From Bacillus paramycoides (lineage in GTDB: Bacteria; Bacillota; Bacilli; Bacillales; Bacillaceae_G): a stretch of DNA of 64,000 nucleotides. The position numbers and the translations under genes are program-made. The first letter of the stretch is position 1. Each line of letters begins with the position of its first letter. Shown here piece after piece: positions 34,453 to 43,608 of the stretch. The stretch lies in assembly GCF_001884235.1 (NCBI RefSeq), contig NZ_MAOI01000039.1, positions 1 through 64,000 of the forward strand. Direction: 5' to 3'. The notes beneath the pieces were generated by a model. That model ran no database searches. It had not been told where the DNA came from and saw only the letters and a program-made list of their open reading frames with translations.

Positions 34453-35685
34453 ATGAAGATTGGTACATTTGCAAAGCTTTTTCATGTTACGACTGATACC
34501 GTTCGTTATTACATTGAACTTGGATTATTAATACCAGACAAAAAAAACACTCAGTATCAAATGAACCAATTGTGCTCCGACGACATGACTTTTATTACTG
34601 AGCTAAAAAAATTTCATTTTTCATTGCTAGAAATCCAACGAATTTTATCGTATCGGCGTGTCACAAACTTCTCGGATCATGAGGATATCGACTACTACAA
34701 CAACTTGCTCATTGATAAAAAGAACGAGCTGGCCAAGAAAAAAGAAGACATATCAAAAGCCATCCAATTAATTGAAAAAGCGGTTCAAACTAGCTCGCCT
34801 TCATCTGAAGAAGAGAATCTTACAGGGATCCCACTTTCCTTTGTAGATCTGCTCTATTGTCCGAAGTGCCACATTCCACTTGAAATGAAAGATGTAACGA
34901 TTAAAAAAGTTTACATTCACACGGGGAGTTTAACTTGTTCCTGTGGATATGAGGCAGCTATCGAGGATGGTATTATCATTACCGCGAACTTGTACGAAAC
35001 GTCCCCTTATCCATCTTATTTTTACGATAAAGAAACAATTAAAGAGATCAATCCCAAAATGATTAACTTATTTGAAAAAATTAATTTTCAGTTTCAAAAA
35101 ATTCTACAAAATATAGATTTGAAAAACAAATTAATCGTGGAAACAAACGTTGATGCTTTTGTGTCACTACCCAAATATATCGATGTTCTTGAAACGAGCG
35201 CGTCCTATGTATTCAGTGGCTATTCTCTTGCGATGCTCAAGAAGGTTAGAAACAGAATTGAGCGTATGGATCCGAAACCACGTGTCCTTTATATTTTGAA
35301 TTCTGATTTAAATCTGCCATTAAAACCGCTTAGCATCGATGTTTTTGTGGATAGTTTTTCAGTAACTGATTTTTCACTGCTCAATCCGAAGTTCCCAATT
35401 CACGTTCTAAAAAACTATTTACATAGCAGTTCAACAATTGTCGGCGGATACTCGTATTATGATAGCTCGGCCAAATCCTTGAAAAATATTTCAGCCTTAT
35501 ATCCAAATTCCCACGAGCATATTTTATATCCAAAATACTTAGAAGAAAATTTATCAGGCCACGAATTCCAAATCATGCAAAGTGAAAATATCGGTTACTG
35601 TACAGATCCAGGACCTTATTTTGATTATCATGTAATAGACGAAAAATTCCACATGCTAATGTATTTGGCTAGTACGAAAAAATAG
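34453..35685 (+). CDS. MerR regulator fused to a zinc-ribbon and methyltransferase-like C-terminal region
   Basis: A 410-residue protein. Residues 1-70 are a MerR winged helix (MKIGTFAKLFHVTTDTVRYYIELGLLIP), followed by a coiled-coil dimer helix to about 125. Unusually long for MerR, it continues with CPKC (about residues 138-141) and CSCG (about 164-167), a zinc ribbon like those before the catalytic domain of RlmA-type methyltransferases. About 240 further residues carry patches (KNKLIVETNVDAFVSLP, IDVFVDSFSVTDFSLL) that recall a Rossmann methyltransferase without an obvious glycine-rich SAM loop. It probably senses the operon substrate and activates the divergent promoter. An ATG follows GGGGGGA; codons upstream are not needed. 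Confidence 0.8.
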   Translation: MKIGTFAKLFHVTTDTVRYYIELGLLIPDKKNTQYQMNQLCSDDMTFITELKKFHFSLLEIQRILSYRRVTNFSDHEDIDYYNNLLIDKKNELAKKKEDISKAIQLIEKAVQTSSPSSEEENLTGIPLSFVDLLYCPKCHIPLEMKDVTIKKVYIHTGSLTCSCGYEAAIEDGIIITANLYETSPYPSYFYDKETIKEINPKMINLFEKINFQFQKILQNIDLKNKLIVETNVDAFVSLPKYIDVLETSASYVFSGYSLAMLKKVRNRIERMDPKPRVLYILNSDLNLPLKPLSIDVFVDSFSVTDFSLLNPKFPIHVLKNYLHSSSTIVGGYSYYDSSAKSLKNISALYPNSHEHILYPKYLEENLSGHEFQIMQSENIGYCTDPGPYFDYHVIDEKFHMLMYLASTKK

Positions 35686-35715
35686 CACACAAAAAGAGGT
35701 TGTCCGGAAAGTAGG

Positions 35716-35856
35716 CTAGTTCACGGATGAGACAGCACCCTTGTAGCTAAAATCATGGTTAATCTGAAAAATGATAGCACAGGCATAAGCAGCTTTGAAC
35801 TTCTTGAGCCAATCATGATAATTCACCAGATACAGGGATATACATACATTCGTACC
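35716..35856 (-). pseudogene. Unidentified coding remnant
   Basis: An open stretch lacking a start codon reads VNYHDWLKKFKAAYACAIIF then QINHDFSYKGAVSSVN before TAG. The composition looks protein-like, but I cannot assign it. Just beyond its end GAGGTTGTCCGGAAAGT resembles the terminus of an insertion sequence, so it may be a transposase-linked scrap. It lies at the edge of the amine operon block. Confidence 0.25.
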
Positions 35857-35911
35857 TTAAAGATTATGGATTGACTAATCAACAAACATAACACACCACA
35901 CTTCAACAAGA

Positions 35912-35943
35912 AAAAGCGCCATCACAAGTGACGGCGCTTTTTC
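35912..35943. terminator. Bidirectional terminator
   Basis: AAAAAGCGCC-TCAC and GTGA-GGCGCTTTTT stem between the regulator and the bacillithiol genes. Confidence 0.85.
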
Positions 35944-35976
35944 TATGTAAGAGCTACTAAAAGGTATCCTTCTAGC

Positions 35977-36639
35977 CTACTCCCATTTATAAGTCCAAAA
36001 TTGTTCAAGTTGCAGCCATTTTAATGTTGCTGCATCTTTATTTTTTATTTTTGCATGCGTGTCTTCAAGCATTGCTTCTGTTTGTGAACGGTGCGCGCCT
36101 AGTGCAGCTAACTTATGTTCAAATACTTCACTAATATTATTTACAACATCCGGTTCACCTAGTACAGCTTCACGATTTTTTGTAATTGCAACTGCATGAA
36201 TGACTGGACGCTCTTCTTTTGGCATACGTGATACAGCGCGAACTACAGCACGGCCAAATGCATCATGATCTGGGTGTACGCCATGCTCAGGATAAAATGT
36301 AATAATTCGAGATGGATTTACTTCTTGAATGATTGCTTCAATTTTGTCTGCAACGAAATCAACATCTTCAAACTCTAACGTTTTATCATGGAAACCGAGC
36401 ATTCTTAAATCTTGAATCCCCATCGCTTCACATGCATCTTTTAATTCTTTTTCACGGATATTTGGAATCGTTTCACGGTTAGCGAATACATTCTTACCCA
36501 TGTTACGTCCCATTTGTCCAAGAGTACCACATGCATACGTTACAGGTACTCCTTGATCTGTTAATAAGCGAATTGTTCCTCCCGCAGCAAATGCTTCATC
36601 ATCTGGATGCGGAAATACAACAAGTACATGTCTCTCCAT
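35977..36639 (-). CDS. bshB2: Bacillithiol biosynthesis deacetylase BshB2
   Basis: A 220-residue LmbE/PIG-L zinc deacetylase. The metal motif PHPDDEAFAAGGTI is at residues 10-23, with the third ligand in HPDHDAFG near 120-127. It removes the acetyl group from GlcNAc-malate or works as bacillithiol-S-conjugate amidase; B. cereus group strains carry two such paralogues. AAGGAGG precedes the ATG. The yojF-like gene ends 15 bp upstream, the usual B. subtilis order. Confidence 0.92.
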   Translation of the reverse strand: MERHVLVVFPHPDDEAFAAGGTIRLLTDQGVPVTYACGTLGQMGRNMGKNVFANRETIPNIREKELKDACEAMGIQDLRMLGFHDKTLEFEDVDFVADKIEAIIQEVNPSRIITFYPEHGVHPDHDAFGRAVVRAVSRMPKEERPVIHAVAITKNREAVLGEPDVVNNISEVFEHKLAALGAHRSQTEAMLEDTHAKIKNKDAATLKWLQLEQFWTYKWE

Positions 36640-36654
36640 AAGTTTCCCTCCTTC

Positions 36655-37005
36655 TTACTTAAATGGTGTTAAGCTTAATTCAAGCGCAACTGCTAGGCGA
36701 CCTAAATTATCATGTCCAGCTAGTAATAAACGCTCTTGGTCATCTACTTCCCAATGCGTAATACCTTCAGCATATACCCATCCGTGATCCATTTTCAGAC
36801 CAACTCGGTATGGGTTTGTTCCAGTTATCTTCCCGCGTTCAAAGCGGATAATTGCATTTCGAATGAAAGCACCAACTGTCATCATCTTTTCATTTATGTG
36901 TGATGCATACGCTCCGTTCGTCGTTTCTAAATGAATATATACATCTTTATTTACAAAACGTTCAATTTCATTTTGAATAAGAGAACTATCTTTTACTATT
37001 TCCAT
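36655..37005 (-). CDS. yojF: YojF family protein
   Basis: A 116-residue soluble protein of the YojF (DUF1806) family, found immediately upstream of bshB2 (YojG) as here, 15 bp apart. Sequence features are a beta-barrel-like run (DVYIHLETTNGAYASHI, VGAFIRNAIIRFERGKI, YRVGLKMDHGWVYAEGI). Its biochemical role is undefined, but coexpression with bshB2 links it to bacillithiol metabolism. AGAGGTGA precedes the ATG. Confidence 0.85.
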   Translation of the reverse strand: MEIVKDSSLIQNEIERFVNKDVYIHLETTNGAYASHINEKMMTVGAFIRNAIIRFERGKITGTNPYRVGLKMDHGWVYAEGITHWEVDDQERLLLAGHDNLGRLAVALELSLTPFK

Positions 37006-37256
37006 CGGAATTCACCTCTTTAAACCATTTTACGCAAAAATAATGTAAATTGCTATCTCTATATTAGAGGACAACGCTCACTTTTCCTAATAATTTGCAC
37101 TGTGTTTTTTTTATTTTTTATATGATATGTAAAATCATCATTTTTTCTTTCACTTTGTTAAACAGTTTTCTTTCTTTTTTGAATTTGCTACAATATATTT
37201 TATGTAGAGGGATACATTTCGACAATTGAATACATAATTTAAAGAAGGTGACATGC

Positions 37257-38582
37257 TTGGAACATTCAGTACATGAAGTAGCAAATTGGCAATATTATTT
37301 TGCAATTGCCGTATTTTTAGTCACATACGGTTTTATTATTTCTGAGAAATTGAATCGTGCTGTAATCGCACTATTCGGTGCTGCTATTATGATTATTTTT
37401 GGAATCGTAGATTTACATACTGCTTTCACATCACATATTCAATGGGAAACAATCACTCTTTTAATCGGGATGATGATTCTCGTACATATTACGAGTCAAT
37501 CAGGCGTATTTGAATTTGTAGCCATTAAAGCAGCAAAAGCAGCTGGCGGAAAACCGATCCGCATTTTATTATTACTATCCCTATTAACCGCAGTCGGTTC
37601 TGCATTTTTGGACAACGTAACGACCGTATTATTAATCGTGCCTGTTACACTATCCATTACACGTATTTTAAAAGTAAATCCTGTGCCTTATTTGATTTCA
37701 GAAGTACTATTTTCAAATATAGGCGGCACAGCAACACTAATCGGTGATCCACCGAACATTATGATTGGATCGGCTAATAAGCATTTAGACTTTAATGCCT
37801 TTTTATTAAACTTAGCTCCAATCGTACTTATTATTTCTATCGTTACATTAGGAATTATTTACTTCATGTATCGTAACAAACTAAAAACGACATCTGAGCA
37901 AATCGAAAAACTAATGGCATTAAATGAAAAGGATTACATTAAGGATCAAAGCCTCCTTTTAAAATCCATTACGATTTTAGGACTAACCATTTTAGGCTTC
38001 GTACTTCATTCTATTATTCATGTAGACGCTGCAGTTATTGCGATGACAGGTGCTACACTTCTTATGTTAATCGGCGCGAAAGAACATGAAATAGAAGATA
38101 TATTTGCTCACGTTGAATGGGTGACAATTTTCTTCTTCGCTGGACTATTCGTTCTCGTTGGCGGGTTAATTGATATCGGACTTATTTCTTCACTTGCAAA
38201 AGAAGTACTTAACGTAACAAATGGTGATATCGGTTTCGCTGCTATACTTATCTTATGGGTATCTGGCATCGCATCCGCGACAATTGACAATATCCCATTT
38301 GTCGCAACGATGATCCCTCTTATTCAAGATTTAGCTACAGGACTCGGACTATCTGTCGATTCTCCGCAAATCGAAGTACTATGGTGGGCGTTATCTCTTG
38401 GAGCTTGCTTAGGAGGAAACGGAACGTTAATTGGAGCATCAGCAAACGTAGTCGTTGCTGGTATTGCAAAACGTGAAGGACATGGATTTTCTTATATGGA
38501 CTTCTTAAAAATCGGCTTCCCATTAACGATCATTGCATTATTATTATCACACGCTTACATATATTTACGTTACTTAATGTAA
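37257..38582 (+). CDS. ArsB/NhaD-type ion transporter
   Basis: A membrane protein of about 441 residues with 10-12 helices, of the ion transporter superfamily that includes ArsB, NhaD and citrate/Mg transporters. GVFEFVAIKAAKAAGGKPIRIL, AFLDNVTTVLLIVPVTLSI, GGTATLIGDPPNIMIGS and the repeated C-terminal counterpart ATIDNIPFVATMIP with LGGNGTLIGASANVV are diagnostic inverted-repeat motifs. It may move arsenite, Na+ or an organic anion. AAGGTG precedes a TTG seven bases on; a GTG nine bases earlier overlaps the ribosome site. Confidence 0.88.
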   Translation: MEHSVHEVANWQYYFAIAVFLVTYGFIISEKLNRAVIALFGAAIMIIFGIVDLHTAFTSHIQWETITLLIGMMILVHITSQSGVFEFVAIKAAKAAGGKPIRILLLLSLLTAVGSAFLDNVTTVLLIVPVTLSITRILKVNPVPYLISEVLFSNIGGTATLIGDPPNIMIGSANKHLDFNAFLLNLAPIVLIISIVTLGIIYFMYRNKLKTTSEQIEKLMALNEKDYIKDQSLLLKSITILGLTILGFVLHSIIHVDAAVIAMTGATLLMLIGAKEHEIEDIFAHVEWVTIFFFAGLFVLVGGLIDIGLISSLAKEVLNVTNGDIGFAAILILWVSGIASATIDNIPFVATMIPLIQDLATGLGLSVDSPQIEVLWWALSLGACLGGNGTLIGASANVVVAGIAKREGHGFSYMDFLKIGFPLTIIALLLSHAYIYLRYLM

Positions 38583-38631
38583 AGAAAATACTATTTACTT
38601 ACCAACAAATGACGAAAACTTTCAAACAATG

Positions 38632-38667
38632 AAAAAAGGTATGCAGCACTACGCCGCATACCTTTTT
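38632..38667. terminator. Bidirectional terminator
   Basis: AAAAAAGGTATGC and GCATACCTTTTT flank an 11-nt loop between convergent genes. Confidence 0.88.
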
Positions 38668-38670
38668 CCA

Positions 38671-38898
38671 TCACCAAAATATACCTATAATTGCTAATCC
38701 ACCTAAAATAATCCCACCAATTTGTCCGATAATTGCTGGCGATAATTGAACACCTTTTCTCACTTCAACAACTGGTCTTTCGTGCCTTAGTTGCTGCACT
38801 TCACTTTGAAGTTGGTGTACACTTCCGTGCAATTCTTTAATTAGTTCTTTTAATTCAGCGACCTCTTCATTTACTGGTTTTGCTTTTTCTAAGTTCAT
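38671..38898 (-). CDS. Small coiled-coil tail-anchored protein (75 aa)
   Basis: The N-terminal 50 residues are a heptad-like charged helix (NEEVAELKELIKELHGSVHQ, LQSEVQQLRHE). The C-terminus is a single hydrophobic segment, AIIGQIGGIILGGLAIIGIFW, that reaches the end, so the protein looks tail-anchored. Function is unknown; size and plan resemble small phage- or sporulation-associated membrane proteins. GGAG precedes the ATG at a nine-base spacing. Nothing else is recognisable in the 240 bp upstream of it. Confidence 0.7.
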   Translation of the reverse strand: MNLEKAKPVNEEVAELKELIKELHGSVHQLQSEVQQLRHERPVVEVRKGVQLSPAIIGQIGGIILGGLAIIGIFW

Positions 38899-39137
38899 TT
38901 TGCATAACTCCTTATAAGTTCAATCAGTACACTGTAAAAATTCGCCAATTATTGTTATATCTCCTGCATATCATATATAATATTGAATACATCTCAATTA
39001 ACAAGGCTCTATTAAAAATAAATTTAGCTATTTCAGAAAGACAACTATCATCTGTCCTTTTTAGTGTATATTGGACTAGTATATTTAACAATTCTATTTT
39101 TTATAGTTTCTTCTCATGCCTAAAAAACATAGCGCCA

Positions 39138-39497
39138 TTAAAATTTAGCAGGTGTACCTTGATGAAAATACATTTGCCATCTTCCTTCTCTAAATTTCCA
39201 TATTGAACTACGTAACGAGTGTTGATTATTTATTTCATTGAATATTCGATAAGTAGTTAATGCAACATCTTTGGATAATGGATGTACTTCAAAATCACTC
39301 AAAGTCATTTTCACCACACCAATTCCATTTTTATCGATATCCTCATTTTTATATAAAACTTTACCAGAACTTCCAAACTCAAAAAAATCAGCGGCAAGTA
39401 TCTTTTTAAGCTCTTTTTGAGATTTGCGAACCTCTGGTTTAAGTAATCGTTCCTCTAGTTGATATAAGCACTCTCTTAATGAAGATAAACCTTCCAT
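39138..39497 (-). CDS. NTF2-like/DUF4440 protein
   Basis: A 119-residue protein of the SnoaL/NTF2-like fold, DUF4440 group: LYQLEERLLKPEVRKSQKELKKILAADFFEFGSSGKVLYK followed by SDFEVHPLSKDVALTTYRIF and the typical WKFREGRWQMYFHQGTP ending. Such domains form a cone pocket for small hydrophobic ligands; enzymatic role unknown. AAGGAG precedes the ATG. It follows the acetyltransferase gene by 59 bp on the same strand. Confidence 0.85.
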   Translation of the reverse strand: MEGLSSLRECLYQLEERLLKPEVRKSQKELKKILAADFFEFGSSGKVLYKNEDIDKNGIGVVKMTLSDFEVHPLSKDVALTTYRIFNEINNQHSLRSSIWKFREGRWQMYFHQGTPAKF

Positions 39498-39556
39498 TAG
39501 TACACTCCTTCCCTATAATTATCTGAATATTATTCCCTTTCCGCTACACTATACAC

Positions 39557-40126
39557 TTATTCTGTATGTTCTTGCTTGTTCTGCAGCTCTATCCATTCAT
39601 CCCGCAATATCCCCATAATTATACGATCAAAAAACTTTCCATCTCGCTGAACTGCTTCTCTCATACACCCTTCCATCTGAAAACCCATCTGTTTATAAAG
39701 TGCAATGGCTGCTTTATTATAAGAAATAACGTCGAGGCCGATCCGGTGTAAATTCATTTCATAGAAAGCATACCTTAAAATAAGATGTATTGCTTCTCTT
39801 CCATATCCTTTTCCCCTATCATTTGCATCTCCTATTCCAATTGCTAATAAACCTGTTCTGTTATTCCACTCTATACCATGAATTGCAACAAAACCAATTA
39901 GACGATCATCTTGAACCGTTCTTAACATGAAAGAAATACTATTCGATCTCCGCCCCTTTAATAGCTCATCATTTGATATTTCATGTAAAGATTGCGGGAA
40001 CGCTAAGTCTGTATCTACATTTCTTAAATACTCACTATCCTCTTGCCACACAGCCATTACTTCAGCATCAGTTGCTCTAATAGCTGATAATTTAATTGTT
40101 TTATCTTGAAAAAGATTAATTGTCAT
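39557..40126 (-). CDS. GNAT acetyltransferase, RimJ/RimL type
   Basis: A 189-residue GCN5-related N-acetyltransferase. Beta-4/alpha-3 pyrophosphate-binding loop GIGDANDRGKGYGREAIHLILRYAF carries the R/Q-x-x-G-x-G/A motif, and LHRIGLDVISYNKAAIALYKQMGFQMEG is the family's C-terminal signature. It transfers acetyl from acetyl-CoA to an amine of a protein N-terminus or small molecule. AAGGGGAG precedes the ATG. It may form a two-gene unit with the NTF2-like gene. Confidence 0.9.
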   Translation of the reverse strand: MTINLFQDKTIKLSAIRATDAEVMAVWQEDSEYLRNVDTDLAFPQSLHEISNDELLKGRRSNSISFMLRTVQDDRLIGFVAIHGIEWNNRTGLLAIGIGDANDRGKGYGREAIHLILRYAFYEMNLHRIGLDVISYNKAAIALYKQMGFQMEGCMREAVQRDGKFFDRIIMGILRDEWIELQNKQEHTE

Positions 40127-40307
40127 TTGAAACTCCCCTTTTTTTAAATAGCGGGGATAATTATTCTAGCCTATTTATCCCCTTGTCCTTTGAACTGTTG
40201 TATGAACAGGATACTTACAATAAGCGCTGACATTGGCACATCTCCTCTACATTGAATTAACTTTATTGTATAGTTTTTTATTTATTCTAACAATAATAAC
40301 AATAAAA

Positions 40308-40333
40308 AGACCCTCAAATTTAGAGGGCCTTTC
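40308..40333. terminator. Terminator of the iron-siderophore operon
   Basis: AAAGACCCTC and GAGGGCCTTT stem 18 bp past the binding protein stop. Confidence 0.8.
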
Positions 40334-40350
40334 CTAGCAACGAAACGATA

Positions 40351-41259
40351 TTATTTTGTAAACATTTTCTCTGCTTCATCCATTGCCATTTTGTTACCTA
40401 AAGCAGAATAGTCAAGCCATGGTTGGTCATTAATAATGTATACGTGCTTACCTTTAACAGCTTTTAAATCTTTCCAAATTGGTGTTTCTTGTAGTTGTTT
40501 AAATGCTGCTTTTGCTTTATCGTCTCTATTTACGACAACGAAAATCGCATCTGCGTCAAAGTCAGCTAATACTTCTTGTGAAATGACTTCGAAAGGACGG
40601 TTTCCATCAATTTTCTCTACACCATTTGCGGGTTGTAATCCTAAGTCTTGGAATAAAATTGGTCCCATCGGTCTTTTCGTACTAAATACACGCAATTCTT
40701 TTGCAGTAACGCGAATTGCCATTACTTTTTCGTTATTACCTAACTCTTTATCTATTAAACTTTTTACTCGTTTTGATTGCTCTTCATAGTCTTGAATATA
40801 TTTATCTGCTTCTTTCTCACGGTTTACAAGCTTACCAACTTCTTTTAAATGATCTCTCCACGTACCTTCATCTAAATTGAAAGCATGTGTTTTTGCAATC
40901 TTTTCGTATTTTGCTAAATCTTTGCCAGCATATTTTTCATCAACATAAATTTCAGATGGCTTTAATTGAAGCAATGCTTCCATATTTGGATCTGTTACAA
41001 CACCGAGTTTCTTCGTATCTTTCAACTGCTCTTTTGCGTGTGGTAAGAAATCTTTTAAATCTCCACCAATAACAGAACCTACTGGTGTAATTCCTAATGC
41101 AAGTAAATCATTCGTTAAATGAATAGACATAGAAGCAATTTTTGGATCATTACTTTTTTCAGTTTTTTTAGTTGCCTCTTCACTAGATTTCGTTTGACCA
41201 CATGCTGATAATACTACAATACACATAATGCTAAATAAAATAGTAAGTTTCTTTTTCAT
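40351..41259 (-). CDS. Ferric-siderophore ABC transporter substrate-binding lipoprotein
   Basis: A 302-residue lipoprotein with lipobox LSAC (IMCIVVLSACGQ), so anchored outside the membrane. The mature part is a class III (FeuA/FhuD-like) binding protein: LTNDLLALGITPVGSV, LQLKPSEIYVDEKY, the long connecting helix and IFVVVNRDD. It captures an iron-siderophore or iron complex for the two FecCD-type permeases encoded just upstream. The operon is headed by a Fur box at 43395. No ATPase is present, so it must borrow one from another locus. It is similar to YfiY/FctC-type proteins; ligand uncertain. Confidence 0.9.
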   Translation of the reverse strand: MKKKLTILFSIMCIVVLSACGQTKSSEEATKKTEKSNDPKIASMSIHLTNDLLALGITPVGSVIGGDLKDFLPHAKEQLKDTKKLGVVTDPNMEALLQLKPSEIYVDEKYAGKDLAKYEKIAKTHAFNLDEGTWRDHLKEVGKLVNREKEADKYIQDYEEQSKRVKSLIDKELGNNEKVMAIRVTAKELRVFSTKRPMGPILFQDLGLQPANGVEKIDGNRPFEVISQEVLADFDADAIFVVVNRDDKAKAAFKQLQETPIWKDLKAVKGKHVYIINDQPWLDYSALGNKMAMDEAEKMFTK

Positions 41260-41280
41260 ATGTTCTCCTCTTTGAAGTGT

Positions 41281-42297
41281 TTATTTTGTTTTTGTAAGTA
41301 AATAAAGAAAATACGGTGCTCCTAAAGCCGCTACTACTACACCAGCTGGAATAGAATTTGGCTCAAATAAGGAGCGCCCTATCGTATCTGCGAGTACTAA
41401 AATAATCATTCCGATAATACCCGCTAGCGGAAGAAAGTGTTGATATGTAGTACCTACTAACTTTCTTGCAATATGCGGAGCAACTAAGCCGATAAAACCA
41501 ATCCCTCCTGCCATCGATACACTCGCGCAAGATAATCCAACTGCTGTAGCTAAAAGTAGTAAACGTTCTTTTTGAACAGAAACACCAAGTCCTGCTGCTA
41601 CACTATCACCTAGTGACAGTGCATTTAACGTTTTAGATTTTAGCCATGCATACGGGGTTAATATAAAAATCCACGGCAATAATGCAAGGACATGAATCCA
41701 ATCTCTTCCCCAAACGTTACCAACTAACCATCTAGAAGCGAATGTATATGTCTCATCATTTAACTTGAGAGAGAAAAATAACGAAATCGCACTAAAGCCA
41801 GCTGAAACTGCAATACCAACGAGAATAAGTCTAATGGGAAGTAAACCTTTTGACCGGTCACTCGCAAGTAAAATAATAAGAAATGCAGCAAGCACTCCTC
41901 CGCCAAATGTAAATAACGGTATTAAAATTGATGCGCTCTCATTAATAGAATGAAAGAGAGTAACGAATACAATAAGCCCGAAAGATGCACCTGAATGCAG
42001 TCCAAGAATACCTGGATCTGCGAGTACATTACGAGATAATCCTTGCAAAATCGCGCCGGAAACTCCAAGGCCGATACCTGCTAACATTGTGATTATAATT
42101 CTTGGCATACGATAATCGTATAGCACGGTTGCACTCTCAAAATCACCATAACCAAAAAGCGTTTGAATCACTTTGAGTGGTGCAATACTCAGCGTCCCCG
42201 TATTTAAGCTAATCAAAATTACAGCGATACTTATACATCCGAAAATTGTAGTTACAGTAATAGCCCTCTTTTTATCCGTGTTAAAAAGATCTTTCAC
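41281..42297 (-). CDS. FecCD-family iron-siderophore permease, subunit 2
   Basis: A 338-residue permease with about nine or ten helices. Signatures: YDYRMPRIIITMLAGIGLGVSGAILQGLSRNVLADPGILG, and the coupling-helix region LGDSVAAGLGVSV, GFIGLVAPHIARKLVGTTYQHFLPL. It starts at GTG preceded by GGGAGGGAG. The upstream permease gene ends at the adjoining base pair, so the two are cotranslated. It pairs with the other permease to form the membrane channel. Confidence 0.93.
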   Translation of the reverse strand: MKDLFNTDKKRAITVTTIFGCISIAVILISLNTGTLSIAPLKVIQTLFGYGDFESATVLYDYRMPRIIITMLAGIGLGVSGAILQGLSRNVLADPGILGLHSGASFGLIVFVTLFHSINESASILIPLFTFGGGVLAAFLIILLASDRSKGLLPIRLILVGIAVSAGFSAISLFFSLKLNDETYTFASRWLVGNVWGRDWIHVLALLPWIFILTPYAWLKSKTLNALSLGDSVAAGLGVSVQKERLLLLATAVGLSCASVSMAGGIGFIGLVAPHIARKLVGTTYQHFLPLAGIIGMIILVLADTIGRSLFEPNSIPAGVVVAALGAPYFLYLLTKTK

Positions 42298-43332
42298 TTA
42301 TAGCTCCCTCCCAACTTTACGTGCTATATAGAGGAAGAACGGAACCCCAACAAGAGCTACCATAATTCCTATCGCAAGTTCTTTAGGAGGATTTACTGTT
42401 CTTGCCCCTAAATCAGCTAAAACTACTAACATAGCACCTAATAATGCTGACATAGGAATAATAAGCCGATAATTAACACCTACTAATTTTCTAGCGATGT
42501 GCGGAATGACAAGTCCTACAAACCCAATGGAACCAACAGCTGAAACAGATACACCTGCAAGAATGACTACTATAATCATCCCAAGTATTCTCGTTCGGTT
42601 CGTTTTTACTCCTAAATTCGTAGCAACATCATCCCCCATTGATATAAGTGAAATAGACCGCCCTAGCACTGTCGCAAAAACAATCGTTATGAGAATAATA
42701 GGCACTAAAAATTTCAAGTGATCCCACTTTACTCCTGCAACACCACCAGCGTACCAAAACGCTAAATCTTGGCTTAGATCATAATAAATCGCGATACCTG
42801 AACTTAACGAATGTAAAAGCGCTGCCATAACTGCTCCTGCAATCGTTAGCCTCATCGGTGTTAACCCACCTGATGTTGCCGATCCGATAATAAAAATGAG
42901 TACTGTACTTAAAACAGCTCCCATAAAGGAGACAATCATTAAATAGGAATACGGCATATGCGGGAAAAAAGCAAAACTAAGTGCTACTACAAACATCGCA
43001 CCAGCATTTATTCCGAGTACACCTGCATCAGCTAAAGGGTTTCGTGTTACCCCTTGCATAACAGCCCCAGCGACTGCAAAAGCAGCTCCTACAACTGCCG
43101 CGCCAATTACCCTCGGGAGCCTTAATTCATAAATAATTTGATGCTGCGTTAATTTTGGATTGTAATCAAAAACCGCTGCCCACACCGTTTGTAAATGAAT
43201 ATCCTTTGTACCGAATGCAATAGCTAAAAATATAGATCCAATTAAACATAAAATTGTTAAGCTCATAAAACATACGAATTTAATATGTATCCAGCGATTA
43301 TTGCCAGCATGTACAGTAGACTTATGTAACAT
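42298..43332 (-). CDS. FecCD-family iron-siderophore permease, subunit 1
   Basis: A 344-residue permease: YELRLPRVIGAAVVGAAFAVAGAVMQGVTRNPLADAGVLG and MGDDVATNLGVKT, GFVGLVIPHIARKLVGVNY mark the two conserved regions of BtuC/FecCD proteins. First gene of a permease-permease-binding protein operon. A long N-terminal extension of about 20 charged residues precedes helix 1. The Fur box 63 bp upstream indicates repression in iron sufficiency. The ATPase is encoded elsewhere. Confidence 0.93.
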   Translation of the reverse strand: MLHKSTVHAGNNRWIHIKFVCFMSLTILCLIGSIFLAIAFGTKDIHLQTVWAAVFDYNPKLTQHQIIYELRLPRVIGAAVVGAAFAVAGAVMQGVTRNPLADAGVLGINAGAMFVVALSFAFFPHMPYSYLMIVSFMGAVLSTVLIFIIGSATSGGLTPMRLTIAGAVMAALLHSLSSGIAIYYDLSQDLAFWYAGGVAGVKWDHLKFLVPIILITIVFATVLGRSISLISMGDDVATNLGVKTNRTRILGMIIVVILAGVSVSAVGSIGFVGLVIPHIARKLVGVNYRLIIPMSALLGAMLVVLADLGARTVNPPKELAIGIMVALVGVPFFLYIARKVGREL

Positions 43333-43394
43333 GTTTCATTTCATCCTTTATATACAGTTGTTTTTTATAATTACTTTTTATTTATAATCATTAT

Positions 43395-43409
43395 TGATAA
43401 TAATTATCA
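43395..43409. promoter_or_regulatory. Fur box
   Basis: TGATAATAATTATCA is a perfect 7-1-7 inverted repeat, the Bacillus Fur consensus core. It lies upstream of the siderophore permease operon and also 200 bp upstream of the divergent DUF817 gene. Confidence 0.9.
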
Positions 43410-43608
43410 TTTTCATTTAGATATTATATCCCCACTTTTTTTAAATAGCAAACTATTTTTTTACTTTGTTAAAATATTAAAATACTTATTACAATTCCCT
43501 TCTAAAACTTACAAATACATGCAAAATATCACGGTGTTATATTTTCAAATTTATAGTATACTAAGTTATTATTTTAATTTTCCAAATACATATATCGAAG
43601 GTGAAAAA

